Assembly: GCA_028714875.1 (NCBI GenBank)
Contig: JAQTLN010000002.1
Location: 1 to 64,000, forward strand
Origin: Gallionellaceae bacterium
GTDB taxonomy: Bacteria; Pseudomonadota; Gammaproteobacteria; Burkholderiales; Thiobacillaceae
Direction: 5' to 3'
DNA: 64,000 nt
Below, in pieces: positions 25,691 through 35,896 of the stretch. Each line of letters begins with the position of its first letter. Position 1 is the first letter of the stretch. The translations under genes were made by a program, and so were the position numbers. The notes beneath the pieces are model-generated. The model was not told where the DNA came from. It saw only the letters and a list, made by a program, of their open reading frames with translations, and did no database searches.

Positions 25691-26254
25691 TCACGGGTCG
25701 GTTTCGGCGAGCAGTTTTTCAAGTCGCTCCAGGGAAAGGCGTGGCGTGTGACCATGCCGAGTCCCCCGCGTCACCAGGCGCACCAGAATATCCGCCGGCT
25801 CGGAGTAGAGCAGGTACGCCATCTGGCCGGCACGATCCTGGACCCTGTGGGCGATCTCCCGGTTGACCAGGAATTGCTCGAAATCCTTGCTCGCATCCTC
25901 GGCGATTTCCAGTTCGATCAGGCTGTGTTCGGAAACGACTCCGGAAGCCGCGCCACCAGTCAAGGCGGGTTCGAAGCGAGAGAACACGCGCATCACTTCT
26001 CGCGCCTGCTCGCGCAGGCCGGCCAGCAGGCTCGCCTGCTCCTCCGGCTCGAACAGCGCCTGCCGTTCAGCCAGCGCGGCGTCGACCTCTTCGTTGCTGG
26101 GCATGCCATGTCCCTCCGGCACGCCCAGTTGTCGCGCCGCCTTGCGCTTGGCTACCGCATAGTCGCTCAGACCATGTTCCGCCATGAGACGCGCCGTCAG
26201 TTCGGCGACCTGGGCACGCGTCCGCGACGCGCGTCCTTCTCGGGTAGCGGCCAT
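25691..26254 (-). CDS. Conserved betaproteobacterial hypothetical protein
   Basis: A 187-residue soluble, Ala/Arg/Glu-rich helical protein (MAATREGRASRTRAQVAELTARLMAEHGLSDYAVAKRKAARQLGV). I recognise it as a conserved protein found next to other housekeeping genes in betaproteobacteria, sometimes misnamed a Mur ligase or nucleotidyltransferase. It has none of the ligase P-loop or nucleotidyltransferase GSxxxD motifs. Its start codon overlaps the stop of the PBP1A gene, so they are co-transcribed. Function unknown. Confidence 0.7.
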   Translation of the reverse strand: MAATREGRASRTRAQVAELTARLMAEHGLSDYAVAKRKAARQLGVPEGHGMPSNEEVDAALAERQALFEPEEQASLLAGLREQAREVMRVFSRFEPALTGGAASGVVSEHSLIELEIAEDASKDFEQFLVNREIAHRVQDRAGQMAYLLYSEPADILVRLVTRGTRHGHTPRLSLERLEKLLAETDP

Positions 26255-28632
26255 CAGTTCTTGGGTGTCGCGGGATGGGGCAGGATGTCGAACGGATTCT
26301 GCGGTGTCGCCGGGGCTGATCGGCTGAAGCGCGTATCGGGCTTCTGCGCCAGAGCATCGAGCGGGGCCTGGGGCGGCACCGAGTCGGCGGCGCCCGGGGC
26401 ATATTCCTGGAAGAAGTATTCCGGTACCCCCTGGCCTTCCGGGACGGAAATGCCGGTCTGTGGATTCACCGCATGGATGACGATCCCATCGGGGGGCGTG
26501 TACGGCATTTCCGGCACATTCTTCAGGGCTTCACCCATGTAACGGACCCAGATCGGCAACGCTGTGCCACCGCCGGTTTCACCCGTTCCCAGCGAGCGTG
26601 GTTGGTCATAGCCCATCCAGGCCACCGCCACGAGCGTCCGCTGGAATCCCGCGAACCAGGCATCACGGCTGTCATTGGTGGTTCCGGTTTTGCCGGCCAG
26701 GTCGCCACGTCCCAGTTTGAGGGCGCCGGTGGCCGTGCCGCGCCGGACCACGTCCTGCAAAAGGTTGGTCATGAGGAAGGCATTGCGTGGGTCTATCGCC
26801 GGCGTGGGCGCGACCGGAGCGAAGGTTTCGAGGACATGGTTGTCCTTGTCCATGACCTTGAGCAGATGCCAGGGGGTCACGCGACCCCCGCCATTGGCGA
26901 ACACCGCGTAGCCGGCCGCCAGCGACAGAGGCGTGACTTCGCCGGCGCCAAGCGCCATGGTCAGGTAGGGCGGAATGCGGCTCATGTCGAAGCCGAATTT
27001 GGCCGCATGCTCATGCACAAACTGAACGCCAGCGGCCTGTAGCACGCGTATGGAAATCAGGTTCTTGGATTTCGCCAGGGCCATGCGCAAGGTCAGCGGG
27101 CCTTCCATGGTGCCGTCGTAATTTTTCGGTTCCCAGGCGATGCCTCCCGTCTCCGCCGGGTCCACTGTAATCGGCGCGTCATCGAACACGCTCGCCGGGG
27201 TGATTCCGTGTTCCAGCGCGGCGGAGTATATGAAGGGCTTGAAGCTTGAGCCGGGTTGGCGCCACGCCTGGGTCACATGATTGAACTGGCTGTGGGAAAA
27301 GTCGAAGCCACCCACCATGGCGCGAATGGCGCCGGTGTCTGGTGACAGGGCAATAAAGGCGGCTTCCACTTGCGGCAAATAGGTCAGTTGCCAGGGCGTT
27401 TCCGGCGACAGACGCACTACCCGGACCACGCTGCCGCGAGCCAGACGCTTCTCGGCGGCCAGTTTGTCGGACAGAAAACGCTGCGCATATTTGATTTCGC
27501 TCGGTCCCAGGTCGACGGTGTCGCCACTACGCATGCGTACCCGGATGCGGGATTTCTCGACCGCCAGCACCACGCCCGGCAGAAAGCCATTGGACTCCTC
27601 GCGATCCAGCAGGTCGCCCTCGATGACTTTCTCGGCCTCTGCGGCGTCGGCGGGCAGGTTCAGGCGCGCCTCTGGTCCCGCGTAACCACGCCGGCGATGA
27701 AACTCCACAATGCCCTGACGCACGCCCGCCACCGCCGCGCGCTGGTCGGCCAGCCTCAGGGTGGTGTAGACCTTCATGCCGCTGACATAAATCGCATCCC
27801 CATATTTCTGGTGCATGCGCTGCCGCACCAGTTCGGCCAGGTGGGGCGCCTCGGCTTCGAAATTCTGGGGGGAATATTTGACCGGCAAGCGTTGCTCCTT
27901 GGCGCGCTCATATTCATCCGGGCTGATATACCCCAGCGTCTTCATGCGCCCCAGAACATAGAGTTGGCGGGTTCTTGCGCGCGTCGGGTTCACCACCGGG
28001 TTGTAGGCGGATGGCGCCTTGGGCAGGCCGGCCAACATGGCCGCCTCGGCCAGGTTGATCTTGGCCAGCGGCTTGCCGAAATATATCTGGGCCGCCGCGG
28101 CAAAACCATAGGAACGCTGCCCCAGATAGATGTGGTTGAGGTAGAGCTCAAGAATCTCGTCTTTGCTCAGGGCGTGCTCGATCTTGATGGCCAGCAGGGC
28201 TTCGTTGAGCTTGCGCCGCAGGGTTTTTTCCGAAGTCAGGAAGAAGTTGCGCGCCACCTGCATGGTGATGGTGGAGGCGCCTTCCTTGGCGCCTCTGGAA
28301 ACCAGATTGGACAGCGCCGCGCGCAGCACGCCGATGGTGTCCACCCCGCCATGTTGATAAAAGCGCTCGTCTTCCGCCGCCAGTATGGCCTGGCGCATGA
28401 ACTTGGGGGTGTCCTTGAGGCGCACCACGGCGCGTCTTTCCTCACCGAACTCACCGATCAGCGAGCCATCCTCGGTGAATATGCGCAACGGTTGCTTGGG
28501 GCGGTAATCGGTCAGGCTATCCAGGCTGGGTAAATTGGGGTAAACCAGCGCGGCGGAAAGACCGGCTACGGCGGTAGCCACGACGATCAGGCCGGCGGCC
28601 CCCGCCAGGAGAAAGTGCCACCAACGGGTCAT
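26254..28632 (-). CDS. mrcA: Penicillin-binding protein 1A
   Basis: A 792-residue class A PBP that polymerises and cross-links peptidoglycan in the periplasm. N-terminal anchor (residues 7-27); glycosyltransferase domain (about 50-230) with AAEDERFYQHGGVD and EGASTITMQVARN; OB-like insert; transpeptidase domain with SSFK (RQPGSSFKPFIYS), SKN (LAKSKNLIS) and KTGT (AGKTGTTNDSRDAWF). The low-complexity tail is Pro/Ala-rich. It is divergent from pilM, the conserved arrangement in many beta- and gammaproteobacteria. Confidence 0.96.
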   Translation of the reverse strand: MTRWWHFLLAGAAGLIVVATAVAGLSAALVYPNLPSLDSLTDYRPKQPLRIFTEDGSLIGEFGEERRAVVRLKDTPKFMRQAILAAEDERFYQHGGVDTIGVLRAALSNLVSRGAKEGASTITMQVARNFFLTSEKTLRRKLNEALLAIKIEHALSKDEILELYLNHIYLGQRSYGFAAAAQIYFGKPLAKINLAEAAMLAGLPKAPSAYNPVVNPTRARTRQLYVLGRMKTLGYISPDEYERAKEQRLPVKYSPQNFEAEAPHLAELVRQRMHQKYGDAIYVSGMKVYTTLRLADQRAAVAGVRQGIVEFHRRRGYAGPEARLNLPADAAEAEKVIEGDLLDREESNGFLPGVVLAVEKSRIRVRMRSGDTVDLGPSEIKYAQRFLSDKLAAEKRLARGSVVRVVRLSPETPWQLTYLPQVEAAFIALSPDTGAIRAMVGGFDFSHSQFNHVTQAWRQPGSSFKPFIYSAALEHGITPASVFDDAPITVDPAETGGIAWEPKNYDGTMEGPLTLRMALAKSKNLISIRVLQAAGVQFVHEHAAKFGFDMSRIPPYLTMALGAGEVTPLSLAAGYAVFANGGGRVTPWHLLKVMDKDNHVLETFAPVAPTPAIDPRNAFLMTNLLQDVVRRGTATGALKLGRGDLAGKTGTTNDSRDAWFAGFQRTLVAVAWMGYDQPRSLGTGETGGGTALPIWVRYMGEALKNVPEMPYTPPDGIVIHAVNPQTGISVPEGQGVPEYFFQEYAPGAADSVPPQAPLDALAQKPDTRFSRSAPATPQNPFDILPHPATPKN

Positions 28633-28763
28633 GTCGAACTCGGTGAATTAAGGGTCAATGCGGCGTGTGGGGAAAATTACTTGTGCGAAATAATGCAGTT
28701 GTTGCTAGGATTTAGCGCAGCTTATTAAAGAAGCGCTCGAACCGAGTGTATGCAAAGGGGAAT

Positions 28764-29843
28764 TTGTTGAGATTCGCGTTTCCAGGTCAAGGCTATCGAC
28801 CGCTGATCGGCGTCGATATTAGCTCATCGGCCGTGAAAATGCTTGAGCTCGGCCGCAGCGGCAAGGATATGCGCCGGGTCGAGCGATATGCCATCGTGCC
28901 CTTGTCTAAGGAGGCGGTGGCGGATGGCGCCATCGCCAAACCCGATCTGGTCGAGGCCGCCCTGCGCGAATGCTGGAAGGCGCTCGACACCCATACCCGC
29001 GAGGTGGCTTTGGCGCTACCCGCATCGGCGGTCATCACCAAAAAGATACTGTTGCCCGCAACCGCCAGCGAGGCGGAAATCGACACCCAGGTGACCGCGG
29101 AGGCCAACCAGATGGCCGCTTTTTCGCTCGACGAGGTCAGCCTGGATTACCAGGTGCTCGGACCGAGCACACGCAATCCAGGTGAAAACGATGCGCTGGT
29201 CGTGGTTTCCCGGCGCGATCGTGTGGAAGAGCGGGTGGCGCTTGCCGAAGCGGTCGGATTGAAGACCGTGATCATGGATGTGGACGCCTTCGCCACGCTG
29301 ACTGCTTACGGGCAGATGGCCTTTCATCTACCCGATAACGGCAAGGGCCAGACCGTCGCCATCATCGACATCGGTGCCAACACCACTCACGTCAATGTGC
29401 TGCACGACAACCAGCCGGTCTATCAGCGCGAACACGCCTTGGGCGGCAATATGCTGACCAATGAAATTGCCCGCCGCTTCGATCTGCCCACGGAAGAGGC
29501 TGAAGACGCCAAGCGCAAGAGCCTGTTGCCGGACAGCTATGAGTCCGAAGTGCTGCAACCCTTTCTGGATACCGTCGCGCTGGAAATCGGGCGCGCGCTG
29601 CAATTGTTCTTTTCCGCCACGTCACACCAGGCCGTGGACCACATCCTGCTAGCGGGCGGATGCGCCGCCATTCCCGGTCTTGATGATGTGGTGCACAGCA
29701 AGATGCAAACCAGCACCCTGATCGCCAATCCATTCGCCAAGATGGCGGTATCCAGCCAGGTCAAGGCTCGCCAACTCGCCACTGAAGCGCCGGCCCTGTT
29801 CGTCGCCTGTGGCCTGGCGTTACGCAAGTTCGATCCAGCATGA
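28764..29843 (+). CDS. pilM: Type IV pilus assembly protein PilM
   Basis: An actin-like cytoplasmic ATPase-fold protein of about 359 residues that links PilN at the inner membrane to the pilus motor. Signatures: PLIGVDISSSAVKMLEL at the N-terminus, TVAIIDIGANTTHVNV mid-protein and ILLAGGCAAIPGLD near the end. AAGGGG at 28755-28760 points to TTG 28764 or 28767 as start; GTG 28746 would add six residues and has no site. It opens pilMNOPQ and its stop overlaps pilN (ATGA). Confidence 0.95.
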   Translation: MLRFAFPGQGYRPLIGVDISSSAVKMLELGRSGKDMRRVERYAIVPLSKEAVADGAIAKPDLVEAALRECWKALDTHTREVALALPASAVITKKILLPATASEAEIDTQVTAEANQMAAFSLDEVSLDYQVLGPSTRNPGENDALVVVSRRDRVEERVALAEAVGLKTVIMDVDAFATLTAYGQMAFHLPDNGKGQTVAIIDIGANTTHVNVLHDNQPVYQREHALGGNMLTNEIARRFDLPTEEAEDAKRKSLLPDSYESEVLQPFLDTVALEIGRALQLFFSATSHQAVDHILLAGGCAAIPGLDDVVHSKMQTSTLIANPFAKMAVSSQVKARQLATEAPALFVACGLALRKFDPA

Positions 29844-30421
29844 CGCCTATCCGCATCAACCTTCTGCCTCACCGCCAGTTGCGTCGCGCGCAGCGGCAGC
29901 GTTTGTTCGTGGTGCTGGCGGTGATCGTGGCCGGCCTGGGCCTGGCGGCGATTGCCGTAGGCCAGATTCAACTCATCAACGCAAAGAATGCCCAGGATCG
30001 CCGCAACACCTTTTTGCGGACGGAAATAACCAAACTCGACAAGCAAATTGCCGAGATCAAGCAACTCCGGGACAAGACCCAGGATCTGCTGTCGCGCAAG
30101 AACGTGGTGGAGGCGCTGCAAGGCAACCGCGCCGAAGCCGTGCGTCTGTTCGATGAACTGGCGCGGCGTCTACCCGATGGGCTCTATCTGAAAAGTATCA
30201 AACAGAGTGGCGACAGCATCGCCCTGAGTGGTTATGCCCAATCCAGCGCGCGCGTCTCCACCTATATGCGAGCCCTGGACGAGACACCGTTATTCCAGGA
30301 TCCGGTCCTGGTGGAAGTGAAGGCCGCCCAGGTCGGCAATCTGCGCGTCAATGAATTTTCCATGAACGTGAAAATAACCCACCTCGCCTTGCAGGCGGCG
30401 ACGAAGGGGGGCAAGCCATGA
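29840..30421 (+). CDS. pilN: Type IV pilus assembly protein PilN
   Basis: A 193-residue single-pass inner-membrane protein. The conserved cytoplasmic INLLPHR peptide (residues 4-10), which docks into PilM, is followed by a membrane helix (about 22-43) and a periplasmic coiled-coil plus ferredoxin-like domain that pairs with PilO. It overlaps pilM upstream and pilO downstream by 4 bases each, implying coupled translation. Confidence 0.95.
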   Translation: MTPIRINLLPHRQLRRAQRQRLFVVLAVIVAGLGLAAIAVGQIQLINAKNAQDRRNTFLRTEITKLDKQIAEIKQLRDKTQDLLSRKNVVEALQGNRAEAVRLFDELARRLPDGLYLKSIKQSGDSIALSGYAQSSARVSTYMRALDETPLFQDPVLVEVKAAQVGNLRVNEFSMNVKITHLALQAATKGGKP

Positions 30422-31035
30422 ACTTGTCCGATCTCAATAATCTTGATCTCAAAGACATTGCCAATGCGCCTTTGGCGGCGCGGGCTTTGGTGCTTGCCGC
30501 TCTCTTTGTGTCCCTGCTCGCCGGGGGCTGGTATCTGTTCTGGGCGGACAGCCTCAAACAACTCAATGTATCGAGGCAGGAAGAGCAAAGTTTGCGCGAT
30601 GCCTACGCCGCCAAAAAAACCCAGGCCTACCATTACGCCGCCTACAAGCAGCGGCTCACGGATGTGGAGCAGTCGCTTGCCTCGCTCCTGCGGCAACTGC
30701 CCAATCGTTCCGAAATGGACGCCCTGCTGACCGACATCAACCAGGCCGGCGTCGGGCATGGACTTGATTTCGAACTGTTCCGCCCTGGCAATGAAAGCAT
30801 GGCCGAGTTTTATGCCACCCTGCCGGTGTCGATCAAGGTCACTGGCCGTTATCACGATATCGCCAGTTTCGTCAGCGACCTGGCCAAACTACCGCGCATT
30901 GTGACCCTGCACGATATTTCCCTGGTGCCGGCCAAGGATGGCGCTCTGAACATGGATGCCCGCATCCAGACCTATCGTTATCTTGACGAGAACGAGCTTG
31001 CCGCCTCGAAGAAACAGCAGGGAGGCAAGAAATAA
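30418..31035 (+). CDS. pilO: Type IV pilus assembly protein PilO
   Basis: A 205-residue inner-membrane protein. A short cytoplasmic N-terminus (MNLSDLNNLDLKDIANAP), one helix (about 20-40), a coiled coil and a periplasmic domain (FYATLPVSIKVTGRYHDIASFVSDLAKLPRIV) give the usual PilO layout. It forms the PilN/PilO heterodimer in the alignment subcomplex. Its stop overlaps the pilP start by one base. Confidence 0.95.
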   Translation: MNLSDLNNLDLKDIANAPLAARALVLAALFVSLLAGGWYLFWADSLKQLNVSRQEEQSLRDAYAAKKTQAYHYAAYKQRLTDVEQSLASLLRQLPNRSEMDALLTDINQAGVGHGLDFELFRPGNESMAEFYATLPVSIKVTGRYHDIASFVSDLAKLPRIVTLHDISLVPAKDGALNMDARIQTYRYLDENELAASKKQQGGKK

Positions 31036-31532
31036 TGATATATCTTTGGCTGTTCGCGCTGGCGCTGCTGGCGGGCTGTGCTCAGGATGAATTCGCGGAC
31101 TTGCGCGCCTATCTGGCCCAGGCCGGCCAGGGTGTCCAGCAGAAACTTGAGCCCTTGCCTCCGGTCAAGACGCAGGAAGAGTTCAGTTACGATCCGGGCG
31201 AATTGCCCGATCCATTCCGGCCGCGCAGCATGAAGGCAGCCAAGAGCGGTGGCGGTGTGCAACCCGACCTGACTCGCCCGAAAGGTCCATTGGAACAGGA
31301 TCCGCTCGATGGCCTGCGCATGGTTGGCACGATCGAGAAAGGTGGGCGGTTGTTTGCCTTGGTGCGCCGTCCGGACAATACCTTGTACCGGGTTGCCAAA
31401 GGAGATCACATCGGCCAGAACTTCGGCGTCATCCTCTCCATCAGCGAATCCAGCATTGAAATCAAGGAAATTGTCCAGGACGGTGGCGGCGACTGGACGG
31501 AATCGAAGGCCAGCATGGCCCTTCAGGAGTAA
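31035..31532 (+). CDS. pilP: Type IV pilus lipoprotein PilP
   Basis: A 165-residue lipoprotein with lipobox LLAGC (Cys15). The disordered linker after it (PPVKTQEEFSYDPGELPDPFRPR) is typical of PilP, and the C-terminal beta domain (LRMVGTIEKGGRLFALVRRPDNTLYRVAKGDHIGQNFG) binds the PilQ secretin. It is fourth in pilMNOPQ. Confidence 0.95.
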   Translation: MIYLWLFALALLAGCAQDEFADLRAYLAQAGQGVQQKLEPLPPVKTQEEFSYDPGELPDPFRPRSMKAAKSGGGVQPDLTRPKGPLEQDPLDGLRMVGTIEKGGRLFALVRRPDNTLYRVAKGDHIGQNFGVILSISESSIEIKEIVQDGGGDWTESKASMALQE

Positions 31533-31537
31533 TCGGT

Positions 31538-33793
31538 ATGAAAGCGACGTTCCCCCCCATGCACCTGGCCGGTCTGCGCTGGCTCGCCACAGCTTGTGTC
31601 CTGCTGCTGGCCCTGCCGGCTTATTCGCAAACCCCGGCACAAACGCAACAGGAAGATTCGCGGCAGAACACGCTGAGCGCCGTTTCGCTGGCACGCGGCA
31701 ACAATGACAGCCAGGTCGTCAAGCTGGTATTCAAGAACCCGGTGGGAGAACTCCCCATCGCCTTCACGACCAGCAACCCGCATCGCCTGGTGCTCGATTT
31801 TCCCGCCACCGGCAGCGCCCTGCCACGTAGTACGGAAGCCGCCGAAGGTGGCAGCATAAAAAACTGGCAGGTCGCCCAGGCTGGACAGCGTACCCGCGTC
31901 GTCCTCAATCTGAACGGCCCCGCCAACTATGAACTGCGCATGGATCGCAATCTGGTGCTCGCCGTTTTGCGCGCTATTCCCGTTTCTCCCGACACCCCCG
32001 CTCCCGCTCGCTTCGCCGAAGCCGGGCCGGCACGCGCGCACGGCATTCGCGACCTCGAATTCCGCCGCGGCAAGGATGGCGAATCGCGTATCACGGTCAG
32101 CTTGTCCGATCCTGGGGTCGGTGTCGACATCAAGAAGCAGGGTGGCGCCATCCAGGTCGAGTTCCTCAATACCTCTCTCCCCACGCCATTGCAGCGCCGC
32201 CTCGATGTCACCGACTTCGCTACCCCGGCGCAATTGGTGGAAACCTTTGAACAAGGCAAGAACACCCGCATGCTGGTTACGCCCAAGGGCAAGTGGGATT
32301 ACTCCGCCTATCAGACCGGTACCCTGTTTACGCTTGAAGTTCGCTCGCTGGAGGGGCCACAGGCGGACAGCCGCGATAAGCCTCAGTACAGCGGCGAGAA
32401 ACTCTCACTCAATTTCCAGAATGTGGAAGTTCGCTCGGTGCTCCAGGTCATCGCCGACTTCACCGGACTCAACATCATCACCAGCGATACCGTCTCCGGC
32501 AACGTTACCCTGCGCCTGAAAGACGTGCCCTGGGACCAGGCGCTCGACATCATTCTCAGAGCCAAGGGGCTGGATCAACGCGCCACCGGCAACGTCATCT
32601 GGATCGCGCCGCGTGATGAATTGACAGCCAAGGAGAAGTTGGAAAAGGAATCGCGCCAGCAGATCGCCGAACTGGAAGACGTCACCACTGAATTCATTCG
32701 ACTCAACTACCTGCGCGCCAGCGATGCCCAGGCCATCATCAAGGGCCAGTCATTGAATGCGGCGGGTGCCAGCGAAAAAGCGACCTGCGCGACCAAGGCC
32801 GGGGGTATCGGGGGCGCCGCATCGCAGCCGGCGGCCGCCACGGGTGCTGGCGCCGGCCAGAGCATTTTGTCGAAGCGCGGCAACACTTCCTATGATTCCA
32901 AGACCAACACCCTGTTCGTCCAGGACACCCCGAGCAAGATCAAAGAAATCAAGGCAATGATCGCCAGCGTCGACGTACCTTCGAAGCAGGTGATGATCGA
33001 GGCGCGTATCGTCGTGGCGGACGACGCCTTCGGCCGCACTTTGGGCGCGCGTCTCGGCTTCCAGGGGAGCGCTTCCGGCCGAGGGGGTGGCGCGGGCACT
33101 CGTGTTGGCCTATCGAATACGTTGGGGGGGTCCAATACGGCCGCCGCGGGAACGGGGCTGACGACTACGCCCACAAACGTCAATCTACCCGCCACTCTGG
33201 CAGTCGGAACATTGAATCTCAGTTCAGCCTCGACGCTAGGCTTCACAGTCATCAATGCGGCCAGCACGGCCATCCTGGGACTGGAGCTGCAAGCGCTGGA
33301 GGCGGATAAACGCGGCAAGATCGTTTCCAACCCGCGCGTGATTACGCAGAACCAGAAACCCGCCGTGATCCTGCAAGGCCAACAGATACCCTATCAATCC
33401 TCGGCTGGCGGCACGGCCGGGGCTACCACGACCAGTTTCGTGGACGCGCTGCTCTGCTTGCTGGTGGACCCGCAGGTACTCAACAACGACACCATCATTC
33501 TGGATGTCGAAGTCCAGAAGGATGCGGCGGGTGCCGCGCCTGTGGCGGGAGGCGCGCCACCTATCAATGTGAAAAGGGTCAAGACCCAGGTGCGGGTCAA
33601 GAATGGTGAGACCGCCGTACTGGGGGGCATCTTCGAGCAGGAATTGCGCAATGACACGGAAAAGGTTCCCTTCCTTGGCGACATACCGATACTGGGGCAC
33701 CTGTTCAAGTCCAACATCAAAGGCGATATCAAGACTGAACTGTTGATCTTCCTGACGCCGCGCATCCTGGATGACGCTGTGGCATTACAGTAG
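31538..33793 (+). CDS. pilQ: Type IV pilus secretin PilQ
   Basis: A 751-residue outer-membrane secretin through which the pilus leaves the cell. A signal peptide (LLALPAYSQ, to about residue 30) is followed by two AMIN domains (about 45-260), a secretin/STN domain (LSLNFQNVEVRSVLQVIADFTGLNIITSD), an N1 domain and the secretin core (VMIEARIVVADDAFGRTLGARLGF, and the signature region ETAVLGGIFEQELRNDTEKVPFLGDIPILGHLFK). A Gly/Ala-rich insert with a lone Cys (about residues 405-440) interrupts the N1 domain. Gene order and spacing are normal; the aroK/aroB genes that often follow are absent here. Confidence 0.96.
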   Translation: MKATFPPMHLAGLRWLATACVLLLALPAYSQTPAQTQQEDSRQNTLSAVSLARGNNDSQVVKLVFKNPVGELPIAFTTSNPHRLVLDFPATGSALPRSTEAAEGGSIKNWQVAQAGQRTRVVLNLNGPANYELRMDRNLVLAVLRAIPVSPDTPAPARFAEAGPARAHGIRDLEFRRGKDGESRITVSLSDPGVGVDIKKQGGAIQVEFLNTSLPTPLQRRLDVTDFATPAQLVETFEQGKNTRMLVTPKGKWDYSAYQTGTLFTLEVRSLEGPQADSRDKPQYSGEKLSLNFQNVEVRSVLQVIADFTGLNIITSDTVSGNVTLRLKDVPWDQALDIILRAKGLDQRATGNVIWIAPRDELTAKEKLEKESRQQIAELEDVTTEFIRLNYLRASDAQAIIKGQSLNAAGASEKATCATKAGGIGGAASQPAAATGAGAGQSILSKRGNTSYDSKTNTLFVQDTPSKIKEIKAMIASVDVPSKQVMIEARIVVADDAFGRTLGARLGFQGSASGRGGGAGTRVGLSNTLGGSNTAAAGTGLTTTPTNVNLPATLAVGTLNLSSASTLGFTVINAASTAILGLELQALEADKRGKIVSNPRVITQNQKPAVILQGQQIPYQSSAGGTAGATTTSFVDALLCLLVDPQVLNNDTIILDVEVQKDAAGAAPVAGGAPPINVKRVKTQVRVKNGETAVLGGIFEQELRNDTEKVPFLGDIPILGHLFKSNIKGDIKTELLIFLTPRILDDAVALQ

Positions 33794-33815
33794 ACAATTT
33801 GTCTCACCCTTGAAC

Positions 33816-33845
33816 ACGGCGGCCTTGGGCCGCCGTTCTTGTTTG
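33816..33845 (+). terminator. Intrinsic terminator after pilQ
   Basis: A 9-bp stem ACGGCGGCC (33816-33824)/GGCCGCCGT (33828-33836) with TTG loop, followed by TCTTGTTTG. It ends the pil operon. Confidence 0.8.
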
Positions 33846-34296
33846 TGTGCATGTGTTGCGGGAGAGGAAGGTCGTGCCGCAATTTGATCACCGCGAACGA
33901 AGTGAAGCGCAAGTGCGGGAAGGGCGACTGATTGAGGGAAGAGGGCGCGGAATGATGTCGCAGGCCGATGAACAGTAAGCCCTGAGTGCGCGCGGCCATC
34001 GAACTGGCGGACGGTGCTGGGTAGACCACGCCGGCGCCTTGTCGGAAGGCATCTTGTCGTTTACATTCAGGCCCATGCGTAATTCATTTCATCCCGTCCC
34101 ATCCTCCTTCCTCATGCGGCATGCCACTCGGCTGCTGCTGCCCCCGCAAGGGGGACGCCGGATTTGTAAGCCGCTAAAGACGGCAACGACTCCGCTGCCC
34201 CGGCGCGGGCACTGATCTCTCTCCTCCCCCTGCTGTATCCGTATTCGTTATCCGTTGACGCCCAGGACTTGGGCGGGTGAACCATTGGAGTACGTC
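33846..34296. other. Intergenic region between pilQ and leuA, no gene seen
   Basis: About 450 bases with short open frames on the minus strand that have no recognisable product or start site. It must hold the leuA promoter; I could not assign one. A GCCCCCGCAAGGGGG hairpin-like segment lies near 34140. GGAG at 34287-34290 is the leuA ribosome-binding site. Confidence 0.5.
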
Positions 34297-35832
34297 ATGA
34301 ACGACAAATTAGTCATATTCGACACCACCTTGCGCGATGGCGAGCAGAGCCCCGGCGCCGCCATGACCAAGGACGAGAAAATCCGCATCGCGCGGCAACT
34401 GGAACGCCTGGGTGTGGATGTCATCGAGGCGGGTTTTGCCGCCGCCAGCCCGGGCGACGCCGAGGCGATCAAGAGCATCGCCTCCATCATCAAGGGTTCC
34501 ACGGTGTGTTCGCTGGCGCGCGCCAACGAGCGCGATGTGCGCGCGGCCGGTGAGGCGATTCGTCCCGCCGCCTCTGGTCGTATCCACACCTTCATCGCCA
34601 CCAGCCCCATCCACATGGAAAAGAAGCTGCGCATGACGCCTGACCAGGTGGTGGAGGCGGCGGTGAAGGCGGTGAAGATGGCCCTGGAATACACCGATGA
34701 CGTCGAATTCTCCGCCGAGGACGCGGTGCGCTCCGAAATGGACTTCCTCTGTCGCGTGTTCGATGAGGTGATCAAGGCCGGCGCCAAGACCCTCAATGTG
34801 CCGGATACCGTCGGCTACAGCATTCCCGTCTTGTGGGGCGAACGCATGCGCCAGTTGATCGAGCGGGTGCCGAGTTCCGACCAGGTGATCTGGTCCACCC
34901 ACTGCCATAACGACCTCGGCATGGCCGTGGCGAATTCGCTGGCGGCGGTGATGAATGGCGCCCGCCAGGTGGAGTGCACCATTAACGGCCTAGGGGAGCG
35001 GGCGGGCAACGCTTCGCTGGAGGAAGTCGTGATGGCGGTGAAGACACGACGTGACGTATTCACCTGCGATTCGCGTATCGACACCACCCAGATCGTGCCG
35101 AGTTCACGCCTGGTCTCGCAGATCACCGGCTACCCGGTACAGCCGAACAAGGCCATCGTCGGCGCCAACGCCTTTTCGCACGAGTCCGGCATCCACCAGG
35201 ACGGCGTGCTCAAGCACCGCGAAACCTACGAAATCATGCGCGCCGAGGACGTGGGCTGGAGCCACAACAAGCTCACCCTGGGCAAGTTGTCCGGCCGCAA
35301 CGCCTTCCGCACGCGTTTGCATGAACTCGGCATCATCATGGAGAGCGAGGAAGCCCTCAATGTGACCTTCGCCCGCTTCAAGGAACTGGCCGACAAGAAG
35401 CGGGAAATATTCGACGAAGACCTGCACGCGCTGGTCGCCGTGGAAGGCGGTGTCGATACCTGCGACCGTTTGAAACTGGTTTCCCTCAAGGTCTGTTCCG
35501 AGACCGGCGAGACACCGCATGCCTTCGTGGTGCTTTCCGACGGCGGTACGGAAATCAGCGCCGATGAATTCGGTGGTGGCCCGGTGGATGCCTCGTTCCG
35601 CGCCATCGAAAAGCGGGTGGAAAGCGGCGCCACCCTGTTGCTCTACTCGGTGAACAACATCACCACCGGCACCGATGCCCAGGGCGAGGTGACGGTGCGG
35701 CTATCGCGCAATGGCCGCATCGTCAATGGCCAGGGCGCGGATACCGACATCGTCATCGCCTCGGCCAAGGCCTATCTGAACGCGCTGAACAAGCTGTTCG
35801 GGGCTGAAGAGCGGGCGCATCCGCAGGTGTGA
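34297..35832 (+). CDS. leuA: 2-isopropylmalate synthase
   Basis: A 511-residue leucine biosynthesis enzyme that condenses acetyl-CoA with 2-ketoisovalerate. The TIM barrel has [15 protein letters not shown] at the start, [17 protein letters not shown] (metal ligands) and [19 protein letters not shown]; the C-terminal LeuA dimer/allosteric domain (about 390-511) senses leucine. ATG 34297 is chosen over an upstream in-frame ATG because GGAG lies six bases before it and it gives the family length. It is transcribed alone and closed by the terminator at 35851. Confidence 0.96.
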   Translation: MNDKLVIFDTTLRDGEQSPGAAMTKDEKIRIARQLERLGVDVIEAGFAAASPGDAEAIKSIASIIKGSTVCSLARANERDVRAAGEAIRPAASGRIHTFIATSPIHMEKKLRMTPDQVVEAAVKAVKMALEYTDDVEFSAEDAVRSEMDFLCRVFDEVIKAGAKTLNVPDTVGYSIPVLWGERMRQLIERVPSSDQVIWSTHCHNDLGMAVANSLAAVMNGARQVECTINGLGERAGNASLEEVVMAVKTRRDVFTCDSRIDTTQIVPSSRLVSQITGYPVQPNKAIVGANAFSHESGIHQDGVLKHRETYEIMRAEDVGWSHNKLTLGKLSGRNAFRTRLHELGIIMESEEALNVTFARFKELADKKREIFDEDLHALVAVEGGVDTCDRLKLVSLKVCSETGETPHAFVVLSDGGTEISADEFGGGPVDASFRAIEKRVESGATLLLYSVNNITTGTDAQGEVTVRLSRNGRIVNGQGADTDIVIASAKAYLNALNKLFGAEERAHPQV

Positions 35833-35850
35833 GTTTCACGGCCACAAAAC

Positions 35851-35880
35851 AAAACGGGCGACCAGATGGTCGCCCGTTTT
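35851..35880. terminator. Bidirectional intrinsic terminator between leuA and the membrane cytochrome gene
   Basis: A 14-bp stem AAAACGGGCGACCA (35851-35864)/TGGTCGCCCGTTTT (35867-35880) with a two-base gap. Its A-run on one side and T-run on the other can stop transcription from both strands. Confidence 0.9.
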
Positions 35881-35896
35881 GCGTTCAGGAGCCGCG

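Noticed and set aside
33888-34076. Small minus-strand ORFs between pilQ and leuA
   Set aside because: No start site, no recognisable product and Arg/Pro/Ser-rich composition typical of chance GC-rich frames.
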